DNA of 64,000 nucleotides from Rhodoferax sp. (GCA_008015235.1 SSFF01000002.1:1-64000), one strand, 5' to 3'. Positions 25,916-38,077 are shown, counted from the first letter of the stretch. Numbers and translations are program-made. The notes: a model not told the origin generated them from the sequence alone.

Positions 25916-27025
25916 ATGCCAGATAAGAAAAACAGTCGTTTTGGAACCGAACCGCCCTACCGCCATGGCCAGGGCGGCAAAGTCGCTGTGCTTTACTGCA
26001 ACCTGGGCACCCCAGACTCGCCCACCACCAAAGATGTGCGGCGCTACCTGGCCGAATTCCTCAGCGACCCGCGCGTGGTCGAAATCCCGCGTCTACTGTG
26101 GCTGTGCATCCTCCATGGCGTCATCCTGCGGCTGCGTCCGGCCGCATCGGCGGCCAAGTACGCCAGTATCTGGACCCCGGAGGGTTCGCCACTGCTGGTG
26201 TGGACGCGCAAGCAGGCCCAGGGCCTGCAGCAGCGGCTGCAAGCTGGAGGCAATCCAACACTGGCGCGCTTTGCCATGCGCTACGGCAGTCACTCCATCC
26301 CCGAACAGCTCGATGCACTGAAGGCCGAAGGCGCCACACGCATACTGGTCGTGCCTGCATACCCGCAATATTCCGGCACCACCACGGCCAGTGTGTTCGA
26401 CGCGGTCTATACCTGGGCTGCCCGGGTGCGCAACATTCCCGAACTGCGCTTTGTGAACCGCTACCACGACCATCCCGCCTACGTCGAAGCCCTGGCGGCC
26501 AGCATCCGCCAACGCTGGGACACCCTGGGCCGGCCGGACCGGCTGTTGATGAGCTTCCACGGAGTACCCGAACGTACCCTGCACCTGGGAGACCCCTACC
26601 ATTGCGAATGCCAGAAAACCGGCCGATTGCTGGCCCAGGCCCTGGGCTTGCAAGACCGCGAGTGGGGCCTGAGCTTCCAGTCGCGGCTGGGCCGCGCCAA
26701 ATGGCTGGAACCCTACACCGAACCGACCCTGGTGCAATGGGCCCAGACCGGGGTGCGCCATGTGCAGGTGGTCTGTCCGGGCTTCACGGCAGACTGTCTG
26801 GAGACGCTGGAAGAAATCGCCATGGAAGGGCGCCATGCCTTTCTGAATGCCGGTGGCACCCAGTTCCACTACCTGCCCTGCCTCAATGATGCCCCCCAGT
26901 GGCTGGATGCACTGGCTGGCATTGCGCAGAAACACCTGCAAGGCTGGATGCCCGGTGACAACGACAATGCCGCCGAGTCCGAGCAATCCCGCGCGCGCGC
27001 ATTGGCCATGGGCGCCAAAGACTGA
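25916..27025 (+). CDS. hemH: Ferrochelatase
   Basis: Ferrochelatase inserts iron into protoporphyrin IX, the last step of protoheme synthesis. The 369-residue protein has NLGTPDSPTTKDVRRYL near the start, YPQYSGTTTASVFDAV, the metal-binding histidine in LMSFHGVPERT, and the glutamate segment CPGFTADCLETLEEIA. The first 20 residues before KVAVLYCNLG are a basic extension common in betaproteobacteria. The gene lies in a unit with the penicillin-acylase-family gene and the hybrid kinase, an unusual setting. Confidence 0.96.
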   Translation: MPDKKNSRFGTEPPYRHGQGGKVAVLYCNLGTPDSPTTKDVRRYLAEFLSDPRVVEIPRLLWLCILHGVILRLRPAASAAKYASIWTPEGSPLLVWTRKQAQGLQQRLQAGGNPTLARFAMRYGSHSIPEQLDALKAEGATRILVVPAYPQYSGTTTASVFDAVYTWAARVRNIPELRFVNRYHDHPAYVEALAASIRQRWDTLGRPDRLLMSFHGVPERTLHLGDPYHCECQKTGRLLAQALGLQDREWGLSFQSRLGRAKWLEPYTEPTLVQWAQTGVRHVQVVCPGFTADCLETLEEIAMEGRHAFLNAGGTQFHYLPCLNDAPQWLDALAGIAQKHLQGWMPGDNDNAAESEQSRARALAMGAKD

Positions 27026-27033
27026 CGCATACC

Positions 27034-30000
27034 ATGTCCACCTCACAACCCCGCTTCTTTCAGCGATTTGTCTGGTGGACAATCGGTTTGCTGCTGGCAC
27101 TGGCCTGCACCTTGGCAGCCTACATTCACATCGATACGCGTGTAAAACGCTCCACCCAAGTGCGGCTGCAATCCATGTTGCTGGCCGAGGAAATGCGCCA
27201 GTCTTCCGATGAACTGACACGCATGGCCCGCAATTTCGTGGCGACCGGCAGCCCGGAGTACCAGCAACGCTACCAGAGCGTGCTGGACATCCGTGAAGGG
27301 CGCAAGCCTCGCTCCGTCAAGTTCCTGTCCCGTGCACTCGCCCGGGATGCCAATGGAAGTGCGGGTACAAGCGACATGGCCATTCCCCTGCTGGAAATCA
27401 TGCGGCGCATCGGCATCACCCAGCAGGAGTTTGACTTTCTGGCGCACGCCAAGACCAGCTCTGACACCCTGGCACTGACCGAGTTTGCCGCCATGGGCAT
27501 GGTGGAAAAGTACAGTCACAGCACCGAAGCGTCTTCCAAGGCACGTGCCATGCTGTACGACACGGAATACCAGTCGGCCAAGGCCGACATCACCGCAGCG
27601 ATCGATGCTTTCTATCTGGCTGTCGACGAACGTACCAATGCCGAGTTGGCCACGGCCGACACCCAGGCCAGCATCTCACGTGCGGTCCTGATCCTCCTCG
27701 GGCTGAGCCTGGTGGTGGTGCTGGTGCGGGCCAACCGCTCACTGCACCGCACGCTGGGCGCGCCGATTGAAACCATCCATTCGCACATGACGCTGCTCGG
27801 GCAGGGGGATTTTTCCCAAACGATTGCCATCGACAGCGACGACACCCACAGCGTACTGGCGCGGCTGGCCCAGACGCAGGAGAACCTGCGCACCATCCAC
27901 CAGGCAGAACGCAAGGCTGAAGAGGCACGGGAAATAGCGATGCAGGAAGCGCAGACACTGATGCATGCCATTGAAGAGCATGCCATCGTGTCGATGACCG
28001 ATGCTGCGGGCACGATTACCTACGCCAACGCCATGTTCAGCCGCATCAGCGGCTACAGCCACGACGAACTGATGGGGCAGAACCACCGTATCGTCAAGTC
28101 CAGCATGCACGACAACGCCTACTGGATCAAGGTCTGGCAGACCATCTCCAACGGTTACGTCTGGCGTGACGTCATTTGCAATCGAGCCAAGGACGGTCAC
28201 CTGTATTGGGTCGACACCATCATTGCCCCCTTCATGGGCGAGCATGGCGTCGAGAAATACATTTCCATCCGCCACGACCTGACTGCCATCAAACAGGCGC
28301 AGCAGGCCCTGGAATCTGAGCGTTCACGCTTGGCCAACCTGATCGCCGGCACCCGTGTTGGTACCTGGGAAACCAACCTCCAGACCGGTGAAACCATCGT
28401 CAACCCCCGATGGGCTGAAATGTTCGGATACACCTACGATGAGGTCAAGGCCAACCCGTCCGCCATATGGTCACAGAACGCGCACCCGGACGATTTGACC
28501 CTCGCACACGAACTGCTGCGCCAACACTGCAACGCGCAGATCGACACCCTGGACTTCGAGAACCGGATGCGCCACAAGAATGGCCAATGGGTCTGGCAGC
28601 GCACAACCGGCAAGTTAATTTCCCGCTCAGCCGATGGTCGCCCCGAATGGCTTTATGGCATGAACATGGACATCACTGCACAGAAAAATGCAGAAATGGA
28701 GTTCAAGGCAACGACGCGCCAGTTGCAGGACAACGCAGCATTCCTGGCACGTGCCGGGCGTGTAGCTGGCATCGGGCGCTGGCAACTGAACCTCGCGGAT
28801 TGGAGTATCGAGTGGTCCGAGCAGACCTGCCACATCATGGACATGCCACCGGGCCATGTACCCAATTTCGAGGAGATGATTGCATTCATCGCGCCGGAGT
28901 CACGCGACCAGATGCGCAGCGCCTTTGCGGTGGCCAGCGAAACCGGCAAACCATGGGATGTGGAAATTCAGCTCGTCACTGCCATGGGCCGGCGCGTCTG
29001 GGTTCGCAGTGCCGCCGAAGCCGAATATGCCAACGGCCATCGCACACGCCTGGTTGGTATCTTCCAGGACATTTCACAACGACGCCGATTGGAAGATGAC
29101 ATCCGCAAGAAGAATGCGCTGATGCGCAGCGTGCTCGACCACATCCCAGTGGGTGTCAGCGTGATGGACTCGAAGCTCAATCTGGTGGAACGCAACCAGC
29201 TGTTCCGCACTCTGCTGGATCTTCCCGAGTCCTTGTTTGCCTCCAGCACCGTCAGTTTCGAGTCCATCATCCGTTTCAATGCCATGCGCGGTGAGTATGG
29301 CGAAGGAGACCCCGAGGCCATTGTCAAGGGCATCGTTGCCAAGGCCAGGCTGGGCTTGCCCCACCAGTTCCAGCGCTCCCGTGGCAACGGGCAGACTATC
29401 GAGGTGCGTGGTGCACCCATGCCCGATGGCGGCTTCGTGACCACCTACGCCGATATCACGGAACTGAAAAAGGCCATGGACGCGGCGCAGGAGGCAGCAC
29501 GCTCCAAAGGTCAGTTCGTGGCCAACATGAGCCATGAAATTCGTACACCCATGAATGCCATCCTGGGCTTGCTCAGGTTGTTGCAACACACAGAACTGAC
29601 AGCGCAACAGGATGACTATGTCACCAAGACCGAGGGGGCTGCCAAGTCCCTGCTGGGGCTGCTCAACGACATCCTGGATTTTTCCAAGATGGAAGCCGGA
29701 AAGATGGAGCTGGACCCGCAACCCTTCCGCATGGACCAGGTCATGCGCGGCCTCTCGGTCATCCTGTCCTCCAACGTGGGAACCAAGCCCATTGAAGTCT
29801 TGTTTGACCTCGATCCCCGCATACCGCGGGAACTGATTGGCGACAGCCTGCGGCTCAACCAAGTGCTGATCAATCTGGCAGGGAATGCCATCAAGTTCAC
29901 GGCCCGTGGTGAGGTGATCGTCAGGATTGCAGTCGAAAGCCTGAACGCGCAGGCCACCACGCTACGCTTCTCGGTGGTCGACACCGGCATCGGCATCCCT

Positions 30001-31794
30001 CCCGACAAGCTGGAGCACGTTTTTGAAGATTTCTCGCAGGCCGAAGGCTCCACGTCGCGCAAATATGGCGGCACCGGTCTGGGACTGTCGATCTCCAGAA
30101 AACTGGTCGCCTTGATGGGTGGCAACCTGCAAGTCCGCAGCGTGCAGGGACAAGGCAGCACATTCACCTTTGCCGTTCCCTTCACCGTGCTACCCGTTCA
30201 ACCCGAACGCAATCCGGCGTTGGATACCGCGATGGAGGGACTCCAGGTGCTGATCGTGGATGACAACCCGGTGGCACGTGATCTGATGGCCCACATGGCC
30301 CAGACCTGGGGTTGGAACGTCGAAACTGCCGCCAGCGGCGAACGGGCTGTCGAACTCACCCGTTTGCGGCTCGCAGCCGACAAGAACGCCAGCCTGGATG
30401 TCGTGCTGCTGGATTGGTTCATGCCGGGCGGCATGGATGGCTGGGAGACACTGCACGCGTTGCGCGCGTTGCTGCAAGACCGAAAATTGCCCCTGTACAT
30501 CATGGTCACTGCCCATGGCCGCGACGACCTGGCCAGCCGCTCAGCGGAAGAACAAGCTTTGCTCAACGGTTTTCTTGTCAAGCCGATCACGTCTTCCATG
30601 CTGTTCGATACCGTGGCCAATGCCAAGGGAGGACGGCCCAACGTCCGCATGCGCAACCGGGCAGGCGACACGACCAAAGCCCGCTTGCAAGGCCTGCGCA
30701 TCCTGGTGGCCGAAGACAACCTGATCAACCAGCAGGTGGCCCGCGAGCTGTTGAGCGCCGAAGGTGCCGAAGTCGAATTGGCCATCAATGGGAAAGTTTG
30801 CGTGGAAACACTCCAGCGGAACGATGGGCAGCACGGTTTTGATGTGGTGCTGATGGACTTGCAGATGCCGGAAATGGATGGATTCACTGCCACCCGAACC
30901 ATCCGTGAAACACTGGACCTGAAAGATTTGCCGATCATTGCGATGACAGCCAACGCCATGGCCTCGGACAGGGAGGCGTGTATCGCTGCCGGCATGGACG
31001 ACCACGTTGGAAAGCCGTTTGACCTGGAGCATCTGGTGCAGGTCATCCTGACCCGTACTTTGCGCATGCAGCGCTCCATGGCGTACACCCACAACACCGG
31101 GGACAGCAATCGCATGTCCCCCCCCAGCGAATCACCAGGCACTCCAATACAGGCAGAGACGGGCACAGCCCTCATCCAGTCGGCCACCGCCGTGAACATG
31201 CAGGCGGCGCTGGAACGGCTGGGTGGTAACCGCACGCTGTACCGCAATATTCTGCAGTCCTATCTGGTGGATGCCGCCGACTACCCCAATCAATTGGACC
31301 GTCTACTGGGCGCTGACGATAGCGTGGCAGCGGCGCGGCTTCTGCACACGGTGAAAGGATTGTCTTCGACCGTGGGAGCGGTGGGCGTGGCCATGATTGC
31401 CAAATCGATGGAGGAGATCTTGCAGGGAACGCACGCATTCTCCGCACTCAAACTCCGCAAGGAGTTTCGTACCGCCATGGAAAGCGTGGTCCAGCAGCTG
31501 ACCGCGATTTCCAATGAGCTGGCGGCCGATGTCGATGCCAGCGTCCGTCCCGTGGAAGTGCCGACGGCCAACTTTGAACATACGCTGGAGCGGCTTCGTC
31601 GACTCGACGATTTGCTACAGCAGTCCGATATGGAGGCCCTGCAGGTGCATGCGGAACTGATGCAAATGCCTTCGCGTGAATTGGACATGGTCAGCGGCCT
31701 CGACGAAGCCATGGCAGCGCTGGATTTCGATCTGGCCCACAAACGCTGCGCAGCGCTGATCGAGGCAATGCAGCACAAGCTGGCCGTTACCTGA
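27034..31794 (+). CDS. Large membrane hybrid sensor kinase (PAS x4, HisKA, HATPase, two REC, HPt)
   Basis: The 1586-residue protein starts with a helix (about 12-31), a periplasmic or linker region, and a second helix near 219-236 (VLILLGLSLVVVLVRANR). Four PAS-like domains follow (roughly 315-800). The fourth carries MRGEYGEGDPEAIV and GGFVTTYADI, as in the kinase at 18549. The histidine is in NMSHEIRTPMNAILG (about 834), with the ATPase at NLAGNAIKFTA and GGTGLGLSISRKL. Receiver 1 has VDDNPVARD and LLDWFMPGGMDG; receiver 2 has AEDNLINQQ and LMDLQMPEMDG. An HPt domain has LLHTVKGLSSTVGA. This is a full BarA-type phosphorelay in one chain. It starts 8 bases after hemH. Confidence 0.93.
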   Translation: MSTSQPRFFQRFVWWTIGLLLALACTLAAYIHIDTRVKRSTQVRLQSMLLAEEMRQSSDELTRMARNFVATGSPEYQQRYQSVLDIREGRKPRSVKFLSRALARDANGSAGTSDMAIPLLEIMRRIGITQQEFDFLAHAKTSSDTLALTEFAAMGMVEKYSHSTEASSKARAMLYDTEYQSAKADITAAIDAFYLAVDERTNAELATADTQASISRAVLILLGLSLVVVLVRANRSLHRTLGAPIETIHSHMTLLGQGDFSQTIAIDSDDTHSVLARLAQTQENLRTIHQAERKAEEAREIAMQEAQTLMHAIEEHAIVSMTDAAGTITYANAMFSRISGYSHDELMGQNHRIVKSSMHDNAYWIKVWQTISNGYVWRDVICNRAKDGHLYWVDTIIAPFMGEHGVEKYISIRHDLTAIKQAQQALESERSRLANLIAGTRVGTWETNLQTGETIVNPRWAEMFGYTYDEVKANPSAIWSQNAHPDDLTLAHELLRQHCNAQIDTLDFENRMRHKNGQWVWQRTTGKLISRSADGRPEWLYGMNMDITAQKNAEMEFKATTRQLQDNAAFLARAGRVAGIGRWQLNLADWSIEWSEQTCHIMDMPPGHVPNFEEMIAFIAPESRDQMRSAFAVASETGKPWDVEIQLVTAMGRRVWVRSAAEAEYANGHRTRLVGIFQDISQRRRLEDDIRKKNALMRSVLDHIPVGVSVMDSKLNLVERNQLFRTLLDLPESLFASSTVSFESIIRFNAMRGEYGEGDPEAIVKGIVAKARLGLPHQFQRSRGNGQTIEVRGAPMPDGGFVTTYADITELKKAMDAAQEAARSKGQFVANMSHEIRTPMNAILGLLRLLQHTELTAQQDDYVTKTEGAAKSLLGLLNDILDFSKMEAGKMELDPQPFRMDQVMRGLSVILSSNVGTKPIEVLFDLDPRIPRELIGDSLRLNQVLINLAGNAIKFTARGEVIVRIAVESLNAQATTLRFSVVDTGIGIPPDKLEHVFEDFSQAEGSTSRKYGGTGLGLSISRKLVALMGGNLQVRSVQGQGSTFTFAVPFTVLPVQPERNPALDTAMEGLQVLIVDDNPVARDLMAHMAQTWGWNVETAASGERAVELTRLRLAADKNASLDVVLLDWFMPGGMDGWETLHALRALLQDRKLPLYIMVTAHGRDDLASRSAEEQALLNGFLVKPITSSMLFDTVANAKGGRPNVRMRNRAGDTTKARLQGLRILVAEDNLINQQVARELLSAEGAEVELAINGKVCVETLQRNDGQHGFDVVLMDLQMPEMDGFTATRTIRETLDLKDLPIIAMTANAMASDREACIAAGMDDHVGKPFDLEHLVQVILTRTLRMQRSMAYTHNTGDSNRMSPPSESPGTPIQAETGTALIQSATAVNMQAALERLGGNRTLYRNILQSYLVDAADYPNQLDRLLGADDSVAAARLLHTVKGLSSTVGAVGVAMIAKSMEEILQGTHAFSALKLRKEFRTAMESVVQQLTAISNELAADVDASVRPVEVPTANFEHTLERLRRLDDLLQQSDMEALQVHAELMQMPSRELDMVSGLDEAMAALDFDLAHKRCAALIEAMQHKLAVT

Positions 31795-31854
31795 CTGCGC
31801 ATTTCCCCCTGGGCGCCAGCTCAATGCCAGGGTGGGCTTGCCTACAATGCCTGT

Positions 31855-33750
31855 ATGTCAATTCCCCAAACATTCATTCAGGAGCTGGTCGCACGGGCGG
31901 ATGTGGTGGAAGTGGTGGGACGCTATGTGGCCCTCAAAAAAGGCGGGGCCAATTTCATGGGCCTGTGCCCTTTCCACGGGGAAAAGTCACCATCGTTCTC
32001 GGTCAGTCCATCCAAACAGTTTTACCACTGCTTTGGGTGTGGGAAAAATGGCAACGTCATTGGTTTCCTGATGGAACACAACGGCATGAGCTTTGTCGAG
32101 GCGGTGCAGGACCTGGCCCAGCAATACGGCATGCAGGTGCCGCGTGAAGACGCCAGCCCCCAGGACCGTGCCCGTGCCCAGGAACAAAAGCAGAAGCAAC
32201 TGACGCTCACCGAACTGCTGGAAAAGGCCGGTAAGGCCTACAAGAAACACCTCAAAGCATCGCCCAAAGCCATTGCCTACCTCAAGGGCCGGGGCCTGAC
32301 CGGTGAAATCGCCCAGCGCTTTGGCCTGGGTTATGCCCCGGAAGGCTGGCGAGCGCTGGCCAGCGTGTTCCCGCACTACGACGATGCCCAGTTGGTGGAA
32401 TGCGGGCTGGTCATTGCCAGCGCCGAAGAAGGCCAAGACAGTGAGAAGCGCTACGACCGTTTCCGTGACCGCATCATGTTCCCCATCCGCAATGTGAAAG
32501 GGGAATGCATTGGTTTTGGTGGTCGCGTTTTGGGGGACGAAAAGCCCAAGTACCTGAATTCGCCGGAAACACCGGTTTTCAGCAAAGGCCGGGAGCTCTA
32601 TGGACTGTTCGAGGCGCGCCAGTCACTGCGTGAAGCCGGCTATGTGCTGGTGACCGAAGGCTACATGGACGTGGTCGCCCTGGCCCAATGGGGCTTTCCC
32701 AATGCGGTCGCAACACTGGGCACGGCCTGCACCAACGAACATGTGCAAAAGCTGTTCCGTTACACCGAATCAGTGGTGTTCAGCTTTGACGGCGACAGCG
32801 CGGGCCGGCGTGCGGCACGCAAGGCCCTGGACGGCGCGATTCCCTTTGCCAGCGACACTCGCTCCATCAAGTTCCTGTTCCTGCCGCCAGAACACGACCC
32901 CGACAGCTTCATTCGCACCCACGGCAAGGAGGCTTTTTCAGCCTACGTAGCAGGCGCCACACCCTTGAGCCGATTCCTGATCGACACCGCCCGCGAAGGC
33001 TGCGCACTGGCCAGTGCCGAAGGACGCGCCAAACTGGCCAGCCAGGCCCATCCCTTGTGGAGCGCCCTGCCACCTGGGGCACTCAAGCTGCAATTGCTGG
33101 CCGAAATTGCCGACCTGGTGCAATTGAGTACACGCGAACTCCAGTCGGTCTGGGATCCGTCACTGGCAGCACGGGAAAAGGCCCCCCAACGCAAACGCAA
33201 GTTGGATGCAGACACGCCATTCGCATCCCCTGGCCGCACTGTTCCACGCCATGTGGGGCCGTCCGTGGGTGCTCGCACTCCACGCAGTCGTGGCGGCACG
33301 GTATCGCGCGCCGAAGTGGTTTGCAAGACACTGGCGCAATGGCCTGCGCTGTGGAACCAGCTGACCAACGAGGACCATGCCATGCTGTGCGCACAGACTG
33401 CACCCTATGGCCCGTTCTATGTCTGGCTGGAAAACGAAGTGCTCCACCATGGCGTACTGGCGGGTAACGCGTTGCTGCAGGCGCTCCCTCCCGACAGCGT
33501 CTTCACCCCCACCATCCTGGCCTTAGACATGCCTGCTCCGGCGACAACCACCGCCCCCCCCGCCGATGCGCACACCGAGTTGCGCGATGTGCTCAACCGC
33601 ATGCTGATCGAACGCATCAAGGAACAGGAGACCGAGGCCATTGAGGCATCTGGCCACGACCCGGAGGCATTGGCGCGCTACCGGGGGCTGCAGACACGGC
33701 GGCGCCAACTGGAGTTGCTGGTGGCGCAAGCGGTCCAATCGGCCCGCTGA
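31855..33750 (+). CDS. dnaG: DNA primase
   Basis: DnaG makes RNA primers at replication forks. The 631-residue protein has an N-terminal zinc domain (CPFHGEKSPSFSV, then CFGCGKNGNVIGF), the TOPRIM core with VTEGYMDVVAL and FSFDGDSAGRRAARKAL, and a C-terminal helicase-binding domain. The linker near KAPQRKRKL is variable. It lies directly upstream of rpoD as in the macromolecular synthesis operon, but rpsU is not in front of it; the hybrid kinase is. ATG 31855 matches the family N-terminus MSIPQTFIQELVARADVVEV. Confidence 0.97.
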   Translation: MSIPQTFIQELVARADVVEVVGRYVALKKGGANFMGLCPFHGEKSPSFSVSPSKQFYHCFGCGKNGNVIGFLMEHNGMSFVEAVQDLAQQYGMQVPREDASPQDRARAQEQKQKQLTLTELLEKAGKAYKKHLKASPKAIAYLKGRGLTGEIAQRFGLGYAPEGWRALASVFPHYDDAQLVECGLVIASAEEGQDSEKRYDRFRDRIMFPIRNVKGECIGFGGRVLGDEKPKYLNSPETPVFSKGRELYGLFEARQSLREAGYVLVTEGYMDVVALAQWGFPNAVATLGTACTNEHVQKLFRYTESVVFSFDGDSAGRRAARKALDGAIPFASDTRSIKFLFLPPEHDPDSFIRTHGKEAFSAYVAGATPLSRFLIDTAREGCALASAEGRAKLASQAHPLWSALPPGALKLQLLAEIADLVQLSTRELQSVWDPSLAAREKAPQRKRKLDADTPFASPGRTVPRHVGPSVGARTPRSRGGTVSRAEVVCKTLAQWPALWNQLTNEDHAMLCAQTAPYGPFYVWLENEVLHHGVLAGNALLQALPPDSVFTPTILALDMPAPATTTAPPADAHTELRDVLNRMLIERIKEQETEAIEASGHDPEALARYRGLQTRRRQLELLVAQAVQSAR

Positions 33751-33783
33751 GGGTGTTTCTGCGCAATCTGACAGCAACCCCGC

Positions 33784-33789
33784 TATAAT
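33784..33789 (+). promoter_or_regulatory. Possible -10 box between dnaG and rpoD
   Basis: A perfect TATAAT in CGCTATAATGG lies 34 bases after dnaG and about 206 bases before rpoD. No convincing -35 is seen. It could be an internal rpoD promoter within the 245-bp spacer, which holds no gene I can support. Confidence 0.35.
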
Positions 33790-33995
33790 GGACAGCTTCG
33801 GCAAGCGCGACAGCAACACCTCCGGGTCCGGCCATTCGATGACATCAGCTCACTCGGCCACCGCAAGGACTGCACTCCAAATGATCGCCCTCCCCTCTTG
33901 CCACCCGGTCCCCCTTCGCCTCTTGTGCTGACTGCTCGCTTTGTGCGCAGCGGAAAGCTCCGATTTGTTTCCCGTTTTGTTGTCAAAGGTTGTTC

Positions 33996-36313
<2,318 letters not shown>

Positions 36314-36314
<1 letters not shown>

Positions 36315-36370
36315 TCAAATTGGTTGCTAGCCCGCATGAAATATGCGGGAGCAGCTATATTTTTTGAAGC
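36314..36370 (-). repeat. Dispersed 55-bp repeat, copy D (between rpoD and aroE)
   Basis: Read on the minus strand it starts GCTTC, has TAGCTG, the best hairpin of the family (CCCGCAT-ATTTC-ATGCGGG), and ends CTAGCAACCAATTTG. It fills nearly the whole rpoD-aroE gap and may act as an mRNA hairpin there. Confidence 0.85.
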
Positions 36371-36380
36371 AAAATCCTCT

Positions 36381-37223
36381 ATGGCCGACACCCCTGCCTA
36401 CAAGCTCGCCGGCGTCATGGGCTGGCCAGTCGCCCATTCGCGCTCCCCGCTGATCCACAACCACTGGATCGCAGAGTACGGTCTCGCAGGCGCCTACGTC
36501 TTGCTGCCGGTGCAACCCAGCCAGCTCGAAACCGCATTGCGGGGTCTGCCCGCCCTGGGGTTCGCCGGGTGCAACCTGACCATTCCGCACAAGGTGGAAG
36601 TCATGCGCTGGCTCGACAGCGTGGACGCCCAGGCACGGCGCATCGGCGCGGTCAACACCATCGTAGTGGCGCCAGACGGCTCCCTGCAGGGACGCAATAC
36701 CGATGCCTTTGGCTTCATTGAAAGCTTGCACCAGGAGCACCCCCAGTGGCGTGCCAGCACAGGCCCGGCCTGCGTCATCGGCGCCGGCGGGGCTGCACGC
36801 GCCATCCTGTGCGCCTTGCTCGACGACGGTGCCCCCAGTATTCGCCTGTGCAACCGCAGCGCGGCCAAGGCACAGGACATGGCGCAGGAGTTTGGTCCCC
36901 GGGTGCAGGCTGTGCCCTGGGAGGAACGCCATGGGGCACTCGAAGGTGCGAATGTGCTGGTCAACACCACCAACCAAGGGATGCATGGCCAGCAGGCCTT
37001 GGACTTGGTCTTGGACGCCTTACCCGTGAGTGCACTGGTGGCCGACATCATTTATGTGCCTTTGGAAACACCACTGCTGGCATCTGCCAAAGCCCATGGC
37101 AACCCCACCATCCACGGCCTGGGCATGCTCCTGCACCAGGCGCGTCCGGCCTTCGAGGCCTGGTTTGGCGTGCGTCCAGAAGTATCCCCCGCCTTGATGC
37201 ACAAGGCCTTGGCCAGCCTCTGA
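36381..37223 (+). CDS. aroE: Shikimate dehydrogenase
   Basis: AroE reduces 3-dehydroshikimate to shikimate with NADPH in aromatic amino-acid synthesis. The 280-residue protein has the substrate loop HSRSPLIHNHW, the catalytic lysine in NLTIPHKVEVM, the aspartate in GRNTDAFGF, the NADP fold VIGAGGAARAIL, and LVNTTNQGMHG where many relatives have NATSAGM. ATG 36381 fits family starts; an in-frame extension to 36324 is repeat-derived. The gene converges on the ComFB-like gene. Confidence 0.95.
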   Translation: MADTPAYKLAGVMGWPVAHSRSPLIHNHWIAEYGLAGAYVLLPVQPSQLETALRGLPALGFAGCNLTIPHKVEVMRWLDSVDAQARRIGAVNTIVVAPDGSLQGRNTDAFGFIESLHQEHPQWRASTGPACVIGAGGAARAILCALLDDGAPSIRLCNRSAAKAQDMAQEFGPRVQAVPWEERHGALEGANVLVNTTNQGMHGQQALDLVLDALPVSALVADIIYVPLETPLLASAKAHGNPTIHGLGMLLHQARPAFEAWFGVRPEVSPALMHKALASL

Positions 37224-37230
37224 CAGCAAA

Positions 37231-37512
37231 CTATTCGGTAGTTTTACCGCTGCGCTGCTGCACAAAAGCGAAGGCAAATTTCAAGGACTCGTCCAAGGAC
37301 AGCTCAATGGCATGGCGCTCCTGCTCGGTCAGGTAAAACATCATGTCCACATCGTGGCGCACATAACGTGCAGGCAGGCGGTTGAGCGCCACACAGGCCA
37401 CATCCGCCAGCATTTCCGCCGTCAGACCGGGATAATCGACGGCTTGACGAGCGACCTCCTCAAAAACCAGTCGCTCGTAGTAGTTGTGAACTTGCTCGAA
37501 TGTGTACACCAT
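37231..37512 (-). CDS. ComFB-family small protein, possible cyclic-di-GMP receptor
   Basis: The 93-residue protein MVYTFEQVHNYYERLVFEEV has the late-competence ComFB fold features, including a segment AEMLADVACVALNRLPARYVRHDVD and MMFYLTEQE. ComFB proteins have been reported in cyanobacteria as cyclic-di-GMP receptors (recalled, e.g. CdgR), so a signalling role is possible here. The start at 37512 is chosen because the 43 upstream codons do not resemble the family. It converges with aroE (7 bases between stops) and is divergent to the HxlR-like gene. Confidence 0.75.
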   Translation of the reverse strand: MVYTFEQVHNYYERLVFEEVARQAVDYPGLTAEMLADVACVALNRLPARYVRHDVDMMFYLTEQERHAIELSLDESLKFAFAFVQQRSGKTTE

Positions 37513-37615
37513 ACAGTGGCCTGTGCTCGGTTGATTGAAGCTGTCGGGGATGAAACTTAGCACCGTCGATTTGCCATGGCAAGCGCTTTCCTGCAAAGTT
37601 CCAAAAAAAATCCTA

Positions 37616-37636
37616 GCTATGAAACTAGTAGCAACG
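37616..37636 (-). repeat. Probable relic of the dispersed repeat (head only)
   Basis: On the minus strand the bases GCTACTAGTTTCATAGCTA match the repeat head (GCTAC, eight bases, TAGCTA). The hairpin and tail are missing and a run of T follows. It lies in the 230-bp gap between the ComFB-like and HxlR-like genes, which holds no other feature I can support. Confidence 0.4.
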
Positions 37637-37742
37637 GACAAAGTAGGCTATAGTCTGCGCCGAAACAACAGGTTCGCACAAACCCGCTTTGTCACCTGGA
37701 AAAGCATGTTATCCTGCGTCCGATTGAGGAGAGGTTTTGAGA

Positions 37743-38054
37743 ATGAGCGCAAAAGAAACCGCAGCCATGGGGCAACTATTGGGTCTGCTGGAAGCACGGT
37801 ATGCCATCCGCGTTTTGTGGGCCCTGCGTGATGGCCATGGCCAAACTTTCCGCCTGCTGCAAGACAGCGTAGGTGGAATCACCCCCAACACCCTCAACAC
37901 CCGTATCAAAGAACTGCGTGAGGCCGGCCTCATGGGCCACGGCAACGACGGCTATGCCCTCACCAGCACAGGTGCAGACCTTCTTAAGCGCATGGGTGAC
38001 TTGCAGGCATTTGCCACCAAATGGGCAAATGCCCAGTCGAAAAAGGCCAAGTAA
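37743..38054 (+). CDS. Small winged-helix regulator, HxlR-like
   Basis: The 103-residue protein is essentially one winged helix: [20 protein letters not shown], then the recognition region [20 protein letters not shown] and a wing [16 protein letters not shown]. This matches HxlR/PadR-type repressors. It lacks a redox cysteine, so another signal is likely. GAGGAGAGG lies upstream of ATG 37743; a TTG two codons earlier is less likely. A strong terminator follows. No obvious target besides the neighbouring ComFB-like gene is suggested. Confidence 0.8.
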   Translation: MSAKETAAMGQLLGLLEARYAIRVLWALRDGHGQTFRLLQDSVGGITPNTLNTRIKELREAGLMGHGNDGYALTSTGADLLKRMGDLQAFATKWANAQSKKAK

Positions 38055-38077
38055 GCAATTTCGCTGTCATGCACAGG

